A stretch of DNA of 5,885 nt, taken from the NCBI GenBank assembly GCA_028678885.1, contig JAJRCP010000053.1:1-5885 (forward strand). Reading direction: 5' to 3'. The notes below the pieces were generated by a model. The model was given only the letters and a program-made list of their open reading frames with translations. It was not told the origin of the DNA and searched no databases. Shown here piece after piece: positions 1 to 5,571 of the stretch. How positions within the stretch are numbered: position 1 is the first letter of the stretch; every line of letters begins with the position of its first letter. The DNA comes from Methanomicrobiales archaeon (GTDB taxonomy: Archaea > Halobacteriota > Methanomicrobia > Methanomicrobiales > JACTUA01). Position numbers and translations under genes: made by a program.

Positions 1-1
1 A

Positions 2-547
2 GACCGTATGGCTTCTGCCCTCGGCCTGCCTCGGAACGTCCGAGAGACCGCCGCGGTCGTTTATCGTGATGCTGTGGATAAGAACCTGATCCGAGGTCGG
101 AGTATCGAGGGTGTTGCCGCCGCCGCACTCTACGCTGCCTGCCGGCAGTGCAACGTACCCCGTACGCTAGATGAAATCGCAGAGGTGTCCCGGGTCTCCC
201 GAAAAGAGATCGGCCGTACCTATCGATTCATCTCCCGAGAACTGGGATTGAAGCTCCTGCCCACGTCACCCATTGACTACGTACCGCGATTCTGTTCCGG
301 GCTGAACCTGAAAGGCGAGGTCCAGAGCCGTGCTGTGGAGATCCTGCGCCAAGCAGGGGAGCGGGAGCTCACAAGCGGGCGTGGTCCCACCGGTGTTGCC
401 GCGGCGGCGATCTATATCTCCTCCATCCTGAGTGGAGAACGGCGCACCCAGCGCGAGGTAGCCGAAGTTGCGGGTGTAACCGAAGTCACCATCCGGAACC
501 GGTACAAGGAACTGGCAGAAAAGCTGGATATCGAGATTATCCTCTAG
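2..547 (+). CDS. tfb: Transcription initiation factor B (TFB), C-terminal core, 5'-truncated by window edge
   Basis: TFB is the archaeal homologue of TFIIB. It binds the TBP-TATA complex and the BRE element and recruits RNA polymerase. The visible 181 residues are the C-terminal core: two cyclin-like repeats, roughly residues 1-95 and 96-181 of the visible part. Each contains the family signature of an alanine-rich helix (GVAAAALYAACR in the first, GVAAAAIYISSI in the second) followed by a helix-turn-helix. The last HTH (TQREVAEVAGVTEVTIRN) is the BRE-reading element in known TFBs. The reading frame is open through base 2, so the ATG at 8 is an internal Met and not the start. The N-terminal zinc ribbon and B-finger lie to the left of the window. 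The protein ends in the usual ...DIEIIL. The following gene on this strand is a tRNA, so this is probably the end of its transcript. Confidence 0.96.
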   Translation, partial: DRMASALGLPRNVRETAAVVYRDAVDKNLIRGRSIEGVAAAALYAACRQCNVPRTLDEIAEVSRVSRKEIGRTYRFISRELGLKLLPTSPIDYVPRFCSGLNLKGEVQSRAVEILRQAGERELTSGRGPTGVAAAAIYISSILSGERRTQREVAEVAGVTEVTIRNRYKELAEKLDIEIIL

Positions 548-550
548 ATC

Positions 551-559
551 TCTTTTTCT
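551..559 (+). terminator. Oligo-T terminator after tfb
   Basis: A T-rich run (TCTTTTTCT) starts four bases after the tfb stop codon, with no strong hairpin before it. Archaeal RNA polymerase commonly stops at such runs. A second T5 run lies at 586-590. This is an inference from base composition only. Confidence 0.5.
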
Positions 560-585
560 CCACCCTAAAATTGGAAGTCGATCGG

Positions 586-663
586 TTTTTATTGCTTGAC
601 GATGCAATAGTACGTTTCGCCGAGCCATGGTGAGGGTGATCGAAGGTGACCCTCCAATTGAAT
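586..663 (+). promoter_or_regulatory. Presumed promoter and 5' leader of the tRNA-Ala gene, with a leader hairpin
   Basis: No TATA-like element sits at the usual place 30-40 bases before the mature tRNA end, because bases 630-655 are GC-rich. The best AT-rich candidates are TTTTTATT (586-593) and the weaker CAATAGTA (605-612). Either would give a leader of about 30-50 nt that RNase P must remove. Inside that leader, GAGGGT (632-637) pairs perfectly with ACCCTC (649-654) around an 11-nt loop, ending nine bases before the tRNA. Promoter placement is weak; the hairpin is seen directly in the sequence. Confidence 0.3.
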
Positions 664-735
664 GGGCTGGTAGATCAGCGGAAGATCGCACCGTTCGCAA
701 CGGTGAGGCCGCGGGTTCAACCCCCGCCCAGTCCA
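664..735 (+). tRNA. tRNA-Ala (anticodon CGC)
   Basis: A complete 72-nt cloverleaf. The acceptor stem GGGCTGG (664-670) pairs with CCAGTCC (728-734) and includes the G3-U70 wobble pair that marks tRNA-Ala for alanyl-tRNA synthetase. The D stem is GATC/GATC (673-676 with 684-687), with A14, G18-G19 and A21 in a 7-nt loop. The anticodon stem is CACCG/CGGTG (689-693 with 701-705) around loop TTCGCAA, giving anticodon CGC (696-698), which reads GCG. The variable region is 706-710. The T stem is GCGGG/CCCGC (711-715 with 723-727) with loop TTCAACC. The discriminator base is A735, and the CCA tail is not encoded (TGT follows). No intron is present. Confidence 0.97.
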
Positions 736-747
736 TGTTTCGTTCTT
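736..747 (+). terminator. Possible T-rich 3' end signal of the tRNA transcript
   Basis: Immediately after the discriminator base the sequence is TGTTTCGTTCTT, 8 T in 12 bases. A T-rich stretch directly after a tRNA gene is the usual archaeal stop context, but the run is interrupted, and read-through to the T4 at 770-773 or the T6 at 923-928 is possible. Confidence 0.35.
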
Positions 748-823
748 ATAACCAAATACGTACCCTTTTAGTCCCGAACCAACCACCTATTTCCGATGAG
801 AACTTAAGGAATCCGTCCTCTGA

Positions 824-863
824 TCCTGCATAGGAGAAGAAACGGCGGAAAACTCTCCTGCAT
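824..863 (+). repeat. Direct repeat TCCTGCAT x2 with embedded hairpin
   Basis: TCCTGCAT occurs at 824-831 and again at 856-863. The two copies overlap the arms of a hairpin in which AGGAGA (832-837) pairs with TCTCCT (854-859) over a 16-nt loop. A competing short hairpin, TCCT/AGGA (824-827 with 832-835), uses the same bases, so two mutually exclusive folds can be drawn. Confidence 0.45.
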
Positions 864-890
864 TCTCATGAGATCATGGGAAGGGCCCTT
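864..890. repeat. Pair of perfect 10-bp palindromes
   Basis: TCTCATGAGA (864-873) and AAGGGCCCTT (881-890) are each identical to their reverse complement. Only seven bases separate them, so their centres are 17 bp apart. They lie in the gap between the tRNA and the thiL 3' end. They could be protein binding sites, folded RNA elements or chance; no function can be assigned from the sequence. Confidence 0.4.
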
Positions 891-1002
891 AACATTAAAT
901 GCGAAGATTCTTTGAAAACCGATTTTTTCCACCGGCGTAGGATTCTAAAGGATACAATTGAAATCTATGGGGGATATAGAGGGCTTGCTTCCAAGAGAAT
1001 AT

Positions 1003-1872
1003 TCATTCCCTCCACCGGTGTTGGTATCCTCGGGAGGGCAGGGGCTTGCCATCCAGAAGCACCCGGTGTTCCCGTATAACCTCTCCGATCCGGTATTCAT
1101 CGAGACCCGGCAGAGGGAGTGCATCCGGGGAGATGGTGAACAGAAGTTCATAGTCCCCGCCGCCGAAGAGGGCGAGTTCACGGGCTTCCTCGGGAGGGAG
1201 TTCAGGGATGAGCGGAAGCTCATCTGAATATATAGCGTAGCCTACCTCATTAACCGCAGCAAGATCGTGGAGGGAGAGGGCCAGCCCGTCGCTGATATCC
1301 ATCATGGAGGTAGCTCCGGCACAGGAAATAGTTCTTCCTTCAGCAATGCGGGGATGGGGTTCGAAGAGGGACGGCTCATACTGGTGATGCCCGAGCAATG
1401 CTGCCTGTGCCCCGCCCAGAATGCCGGTTACGCAGATTGCATCGCCATCCTGGGATCCTTTCCTCCGGACAACCTGATCCGCATTTACAATACCGATACC
1501 AGTTGTGACCAAGGTCAGCTCCTTGTGGGAATCAATATCTCCCCCGCCCAGGGTCGCACCATGCGCTGAGCAGCAGGCCACAGCACCCTCCATTACCGGA
1601 CGCAGCCGTTCAGGCCGGTCCAGACCCACCGCGATAAGTACGATAAGGGGGCACGCTCCCATGGCCGCGATATCGGAGAGGGTGGCCGCGACAGCCATCC
1701 ATCCCCGCTGCCAGTCGGTCATTCCGGCTGGAAAGTCCGTGGTTTCGTGAAGCATATCGGTGGTTGCGACAATAAGGGTGCCATCGAGAGGAAGGATCGC
1801 GCAATCATCCGCGATGGTCTCTTTCCCGATAAGGTTAGCAAGCGATGTGAGGAGGACCCGTTCATTTACCAC
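1003..1872 (-). CDS. thiL: Thiamine-monophosphate kinase
   Basis: ThiL phosphorylates thiamine monophosphate to thiamine pyrophosphate with ATP (EC 2.7.4.16), the last step of thiamine cofactor synthesis, in the cytosol. The 289-residue product has the family motifs in order: DDCA (residues 22-25, Mg binding), DMLHETTDF (39-47), TLSDIAAMGA (64-73), GGGDID (109-114), SMMDISDGLALS (189-200) and GGGDYELLF near the C-terminus. This is the AIR synthase/PurM-like fold, at usual length. I chose the GTG at 1872 rather than the ATG at 1908: the GTG has a near-perfect Shine-Dalgarno five bases upstream, and the next residues (VNERVLL) match the usual ThiL N-terminus. The longer frame would add 12 residues read out of frame from the end of DUF460. 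The gene is third in the RIO2-DUF460-thiL cluster and overlaps DUF460 by 11 bases. Confidence 0.95.
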   Translation of the reverse strand: MVNERVLLTSLANLIGKETIADDCAILPLDGTLIVATTDMLHETTDFPAGMTDWQRGWMAVAATLSDIAAMGACPLIVLIAVGLDRPERLRPVMEGAVACCSAHGATLGGGDIDSHKELTLVTTGIGIVNADQVVRRKGSQDGDAICVTGILGGAQAALLGHHQYEPSLFEPHPRIAEGRTISCAGATSMMDISDGLALSLHDLAAVNEVGYAIYSDELPLIPELPPEEARELALFGGGDYELLFTISPDALPLPGLDEYRIGEVIREHRVLLDGKPLPSRGYQHRWRE

Positions 1873-3814
1873 GATGGACCTCCTTCTCCCGTTCGAAACG
1901 GTATTCACGGAAGATCGATTCGAGCATCTCAGTCTTCTTCTGCTTTTCCTGCTCTTCCTGCTCTCGCCCCCATCTTTTCATGGCTTCTTCAAACTTTCTT
2001 CGATCCATGGTTCCACTCTTTCCCCGGACCTCGGCGCCCACTTGCTGTGTCAATAGAAGAGGCAGATGCAGTTCAGAACAGGTTTTTGCCAGTAGGGCAT
2101 CGATTGGGTCCCGGGATGTCCCTCCCACCACAATCGCCCTAATCCCTGTATCGGAGATCTCTTTTAACATTGAACTACCCCATCCGTCTGTTTTTGCCAC
2201 ATACAGCACATCCTCCGGATTGATACCCATTTCGGTAGAGAGAAGATGTACCCCATCCCGGGTGAGTCCCCCCAGAATCTTGAGGGGGAGAAGTTCCTCA
2301 TGCGATTCCAGGGACGCATGCTGACGCATCTTCTCAAGCCGCTTCCGGAGGCTCAAACTGTGCCGCTCCTCCCTTCGGAGGTGACGTTTCAAGCTCTGGA
2401 TGATCTGATCCTTCCGTACAATCTCTGCATCCATACGTATCCGCTGGTCCCGTGCAGAGCGTTCCCGATGGAGGCGCTTCTGGAGCTGGAGGATTACATG
2501 TTCTTTCTCTTTTCTGTCTGCTTCCAGCTCGGCAAGAAATTCCTTCAGTCTCTTTACCTGCCCCTCAAGAAGAGTCACCCGTTCATCCCGTTTTACTTCA
2601 ATGGTAGGAACGGGCGCCTCTTGGGTTTCCTCATGCTTTGCGGGTTCTTTTATTCCCAGGATCTGTTCCAGAGATCGCCCACGGATCACTCCTGCCTTGA
2701 CCTCATCCAGATCAAATCCAGTTGGTACGCGCTTGAGAACCCCCTGAAGCCTGTGGCGGTAATGGCGATAGGCATCGATGGCAGCTGCCAATGCGTCCCT
2801 CTCGTGCACATTTGCATATGTATACCCAGCGGTGAGCTCCTGTTTCTCTTCCACCGTACGATCCTGGCGAGGGGTATATCCAACAGCATGAAATGCTCTC
2901 CGTATCTTTTCCACCGAGAAGGGCATCTGTTGCACATCGGAAGCAATGACAAGAGGCTTTCCAAGGTGGTATAAGGCTTCGATGCTCTCTGCCATGGAGG
3001 TCTGCCGGGAGCTTCCTGTTTGGATCAGAGTTCCTTCCAGATCAACGGCTGCATACGCGGTGGTGGTCCCCGGGTCTATCCCGACAATCAGGTTCTTTGG
3101 CCGCTGGAGAAGGGTACGGAACAGGATGCGATCGAGGCGCCGCCAGGAGATGCGAACCTGTACATCCGTTCCTCGATAGCTGTGTATAGGGATCACCCCA
3201 CGACGGGCATTCACTTGGAATGAAACCCGGCTTACACCCCCGAAGGCCCGCGACTCCTTCTTCTGGAAGGCAAAGCCTCCCGCGGTTAGCTGTTCCTCGA
3301 TCTCACGGGCCTTCTGTTGCACTGCACCATGGATCTTCCGGATGTATCGGTTCTGACTCCATCCACCCTTTCCAATCGAACGGTGTCGGCTCACTATAAT
3401 ATCGCAGCTGTTCTCAAAGGCGACCACCTCTGCACCTCCTCCCAGCGCCGCCACCCGTGCAGAGGTCCGGGCTTCTGCGTACGGATCGAACCGGTTGAAA
3501 CTGATATTGTAGCGGGCAGCTACCTTCCCCAGGGTCTCCTTCTTTTCACCTCCGGTGACTTGGATAAGACGGGTTTTAGGAGGAAGCTGCTGCATGAAGA
3601 GGCACAGGGCATGCTGGTCAGGTGCAAGCTCCTGGATGCTATCGACGGCAAGGATCTCAGGCTCTTCCCGCATCAGCATGCGGATGAGGCGAAAATGGCT
3701 CACTTCGGTCTCCAGCAGTATTTCTTCTGAATCGAGGACAACCAGAGCATACATGGGTCGCTTGGTGCGGGAACGGACAGAGCCGGTAATAATGTCGATA
3801 CCGAAGACCTTCAT
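1862..3814 (-). CDS. DUF460/COG2433 family protein with RuvC/YqgF-type RNase H-like domain and coiled coil
   Basis: A 650-residue archaeal protein of the DUF460 family; its function is not established. Residues 1-110 look like a degenerate RNase H-like fold (GIDI with D7, AVDS with D58). Residues 130-200 carry GKGGWSQNRYIR (148-159), resembling the GGQ loop of archaeal/eukaryotic release factors with Trp for Gln. Residues 243-350 are the RuvC/YqgF-like domain, with likely acidic site residues D247 (GIDPGT), D293 (ASDV) and D340 (HERDALAAA). Residues 405-500 form a charged coiled coil rich in Arg, Glu and Lys. Residues 510-600 form a small alpha/beta domain, followed by a charged helical tail. 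No signal peptide or membrane segment is seen. Its ATG overlaps the RIO2 stop as ATGA, with GGTGA (3819-3823) four bases upstream. Co-transcription with RIO2 hints at a ribosome or RNA role; this is inference. Confidence 0.9.
   Translation of the reverse strand: MKVFGIDIITGSVRSRTKRPMYALVVLDSEEILLETEVSHFRLIRMLMREEPEILAVDSIQELAPDQHALCLFMQQLPPKTRLIQVTGGEKKETLGKVAARYNISFNRFDPYAEARTSARVAALGGGAEVVAFENSCDIIVSRHRSIGKGGWSQNRYIRKIHGAVQQKAREIEEQLTAGGFAFQKKESRAFGGVSRVSFQVNARRGVIPIHSYRGTDVQVRISWRRLDRILFRTLLQRPKNLIVGIDPGTTTAYAAVDLEGTLIQTGSSRQTSMAESIEALYHLGKPLVIASDVQQMPFSVEKIRRAFHAVGYTPRQDRTVEEKQELTAGYTYANVHERDALAAAIDAYRHYRHRLQGVLKRVPTGFDLDEVKAGVIRGRSLEQILGIKEPAKHEETQEAPVPTIEVKRDERVTLLEGQVKRLKEFLAELEADRKEKEHVILQLQKRLHRERSARDQRIRMDAEIVRKDQIIQSLKRHLRREERHSLSLRKRLEKMRQHASLESHEELLPLKILGGLTRDGVHLLSTEMGINPEDVLYVAKTDGWGSSMLKEISDTGIRAIVVGGTSRDPIDALLAKTCSELHLPLLLTQQVGAEVRGKSGTMDRRKFEEAMKRWGREQEEQEKQKKTEMLESIFREYRFEREKEVHRGK
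1878..1885 (-). promoter_or_regulatory. Shine-Dalgarno site that sets the thiL start
   Basis: On the minus strand AAGGAGGT ends five bases before the GTG at 1872. It is the best ribosome binding site in the window, lies inside the last codons of DUF460, and decides between the GTG at 1872 and the out-of-context ATG at 1908. Confidence 0.85.
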
Positions 3815-4674
3815 CCCGTCACCGCCCCCATGGTCTCTTCAAGGGATCGCTCGATAGTATATTTCTTCTGAAAGAAGGAGAGGAGGTTGTTCACATCGCG
3901 GCGCAAGAGTGCCTCGGCATTGGGATGGCTAGTCTCCACCCACTGTGGCCAGTCGATAAGATAACTACTTCCATCTTCCATCAGCACGTTAAACTCGCTC
4001 AGATCCGCATGAACGATTCCGAGGGAAAAGGATTGGTGGATATTCTCCAGGATCTCATCCAAGGTTTCCCTGGGATTCAAAAGATCCGCCCGATTCAAGG
4101 ATACACCGTGGATAAGCGACATCACCACCACGTGCCGGTTACGGTCGATGGGCAGGGGAACCTGCACCTGCGGATGCAGGGTCTGTAGGGCAAGATACTC
4201 CCGTTCTGCAGAAAGTACTGAGGCAAAAATACGGGGCATATGCCTTTCTTCCGGAAGGTACCCCCGGGTAATCCGGGCGGACTGAAAGGAACGCTGTCCG
4301 ACCCGGTGAAACTTCAGCACGACACTGGTAAGGCCTAACCCCTCATACACGACAGATTCTTTCCCTATACCGATCAGGCTGCCAAGAGCCTTCACCGTAT
4401 CCCGTTCAGAGAGTGTGCGGAGAGCGAGCGTGTCAAACCCGTTGAAGATCAAGGCATACCCTTCATACGGGACTTTGCGGTACCGAACCATATCCCACTT
4501 GATCAACCGGCTAAGACGATACGCAAGCTCTCCCTCAGAAAAACTAGTGGACGATTTCAGAAGGTCCAGAGGTACCCATTCGTACCGCTTCATGAGATGT
4601 TCCAGAGTATGGAGAATACGGAGCTCATACGGATGAAGGGATCGCACCTGGTCCGCAGAAATAGGCATGGCCAT
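3811..4674 (-). CDS. rio2: RIO2-type atypical serine kinase/ATPase
   Basis: RIO2 is an atypical kinase/ATPase that in eukaryotes acts in late maturation of the small ribosomal subunit; archaea have orthologues. The 287-residue protein has the RIO2 N-terminal winged helix (about residues 5-85: LHPYELRILHTLE onward) and then the RIO domain. Visible motifs are the nucleotide loop IGIGKES (101-107), K121 in VVLKFHR, E157 in the helix SAEREYL, the catalytic loop VHADLSEFNVL (221-231, D224 and N229) and the metal-binding LIDWPQ (239-244, D241). HPNAEALLRRDVNNL near the C-terminus is typical of RIO2 and absent from RIO1. The usual family motifs are HGD and IDFPQ; HAD and IDWPQ here are mild variants that keep the key acids. 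Start is ATG 4674; a second ATG at 4668 is possible. Neither has a Shine-Dalgarno, so leaderless translation is likely. First gene of the minus-strand cluster. Confidence 0.94.
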   Translation of the reverse strand: MAMPISADQVRSLHPYELRILHTLEHLMKRYEWVPLDLLKSSTSFSEGELAYRLSRLIKWDMVRYRKVPYEGYALIFNGFDTLALRTLSERDTVKALGSLIGIGKESVVYEGLGLTSVVLKFHRVGQRSFQSARITRGYLPEERHMPRIFASVLSAEREYLALQTLHPQVQVPLPIDRNRHVVVMSLIHGVSLNRADLLNPRETLDEILENIHQSFSLGIVHADLSEFNVLMEDGSSYLIDWPQWVETSHPNAEALLRRDVNNLLSFFQKKYTIERSLEETMGAVTG

Positions 4675-4713
4675 TCTTATTTTATGCTAAGCAGGATAAA
4701 AGTGTGATCGACC
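4675..4713. promoter_or_regulatory. Compact divergent promoter between rio2 and the NcsA-like gene
   Basis: Only 39 bp separate two divergent start codons. For the minus strand, CTTTTATC (4702-4695) is centred about 25 bp before the rio2 ATG. For the plus strand, TTTTATGC (4680-4687) is centred about 30 bp before the ATG at 4714. Archaeal TATA boxes lie about 26-27 bp before transcription starts, so both transcripts would begin at or within a few bases of the start codon (leaderless). Each TATA box lies within the other gene's core promoter. The plus-strand gene also has GTGAT (4704-4708), a partial Shine-Dalgarno match, that would be used only if its transcript starts farther upstream. Confidence 0.55.
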
Positions 4714-5571
4714 ATGCAATGCGATCATTGCCGGCGAGAGGCGATATTGTTCCAACCCTACTCGGGACAGAACCTCTGCGTCCAGCACTTCACTCTCGAT
4801 GTGGAGAGAAAAGCCAAACGGTTGATCCGGAAAAACCGCTGGATCCGATCCGGGGATCGCATCGGGATAGCCATGGAAGGGAATGCCGGCAGTTTATCCC
4901 TGGTACATTTCCTGGCCTCCACCTTCGGAAAACGACGGGATCTCTCCTTTTTTGGATTCGCGGTCGATGAAGAATCCGAGACAAGTGATGTTCACATACG
5001 GGCAGAAATCGTGCAATCCTATGGTATCGAATGGGTGAACCGATCTTTCCGAAATGACGATGATACTTTTTTTCCGGGGAAAGGTATAGATTGGAAAGAA
5101 TTCTGTGCTTCCTGCGCCCTACGCCGCTGTTTTATCCTGAATAGCAGAGCACATGAAGAAGGTGCAACAAAGATCGCGATAGGATCAACGCTGGATGATG
5201 AAGCCCTCCAGGTCTTTCTCCATATCCTGCGGGGAAAAGTGATACAATCCCCACAAAGCGATACTCCATGGATCATCCCTTTTTCAACTGTACCAGAACA
5301 GGAGATCGACCTGTATGCACAGCTTCAGGAGATGAAGATCCAGAAGCACCCATCTCAGGCAAAACAGGACCTGGAGGGGGTAGCGAGGGATCTCCTAGAG
5401 GAGTATAACCGTCATCATCCCTCCACCAGAAATGCGCTTTTAAACCTCAGACAAGCGTATGAATCTTCTGTTGTTGAAGCCCGTGCCCATGTGAACGAAC
5501 CGATCGAGGATATATGCAGGATCTGCCAGATCATGGATGAGAGGAGACAGGTGAATCGGGATGCACTGTGA
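4714..5571 (+). CDS. NcsA/TtuA/CTU1-like (TIGR00269-type) tRNA-thiolation family protein with degenerate active site
   Basis: The fold is that of the PP-loop ATPases that 2-thiolate tRNA, using an N-terminal zinc finger, an SGGKDS loop and a 4Fe-4S cluster on three cysteines. In this 285-residue protein the N-terminal finger is intact (C3, C6, C22, H25), IRKNRWIRSGDRI leads into the loop position, CASCALRR gives C131 and C134, and LDDEA (160-164) is kept. The active site, however, is altered. The PP-loop is EGNAGS (55-60), lacking Lys and Asp; GHN before LDDEA is GST (157-159); the usual ECPY with the third cluster cysteine reads KHPS (211-214); and the C-terminal zinc site has only C268/C271, its first CxxC replaced by R257 and V260. 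The frame is uninterrupted, has a good start and overlaps nadE, so it looks expressed. It is probably not a working thiolase. It could be a regulatory or scaffold paralogue, or have a new ligand. Confidence 0.85.
   Translation: MQCDHCRREAILFQPYSGQNLCVQHFTLDVERKAKRLIRKNRWIRSGDRIGIAMEGNAGSLSLVHFLASTFGKRRDLSFFGFAVDEESETSDVHIRAEIVQSYGIEWVNRSFRNDDDTFFPGKGIDWKEFCASCALRRCFILNSRAHEEGATKIAIGSTLDDEALQVFLHILRGKVIQSPQSDTPWIIPFSTVPEQEIDLYAQLQEMKIQKHPSQAKQDLEGVARDLLEEYNRHHPSTRNALLNLRQAYESSVVEARAHVNEPIEDICRICQIMDERRQVNRDAL
5549..5554 (+). promoter_or_regulatory. Shine-Dalgarno site for nadE
   Basis: AGGTGA lies inside the end of the NcsA-like gene, six bases before the ATG at 5561. It supports that ATG over the later in-frame ATGs at 5603 and 5606, and fits translational coupling with the upstream gene. 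Confidence 0.7.

Larger units (their letters stand above)
736..1002. other. Non-coding gap between convergent tRNA and thiL
   Basis: This 267-base gap separates the plus-strand tRNA from the 3' end of minus-strand thiL. I see no credible gene in it: the open frames crossing it run into thiL antisense and show no recognisable protein. It contains a TTATAA-like element (746-751), a 6-bp hairpin and an 8-base direct repeat (824-863), two perfect palindromes (864-873 and 881-890) and a T6 run (923-928). No strong minus-strand T run marks the end of thiL; a short CTTG/CAAG hairpin lies at about 985-996. A small structured RNA cannot be excluded. Confidence 0.5.

Noticed and set aside
696..698. Reading the tRNA as another isotype or as intron-containing
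   Set aside because: The 7-nt anticodon loop TTCGCAA is uninterrupted and gives CGC; G3-U70 and discriminator A also mark alanine.
266..736. Minus-strand open frame covering the 3' half of tfb and the tRNA
   Set aside because: It runs antisense through the tfb helix-turn-helix and the whole tRNA, with no recognisable protein.
627..833. Plus-strand small frame starting in the tRNA leader
   Set aside because: It reads straight through the mature tRNA, so it cannot be a real gene; its nearby GGTGAT look-alikes belong to the leader hairpin.
876..1079. Small plus-strand frame (67 codons) in the tRNA-thiL gap
   Set aside because: Its second half is antisense to thiL, there is no convincing ribosome site, and the composition does not look like a protein.
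2246..2974. Long plus-strand open frame (242 codons) opposite DUF460
   Set aside because: It lies wholly antisense to a well-supported coding region with clear domains, shows no recognisable motif and has no ribosome site; it is a shadow of the codon pattern on the other strand.
4714..5571. NcsA-like gene as a pseudogene
   Set aside because: There is no frameshift or internal stop, the start and length are normal, and several family residues (C3, C6, C22, H25, C131, C134, LDDEA) are kept. A degenerate active site in a functional gene fits better.
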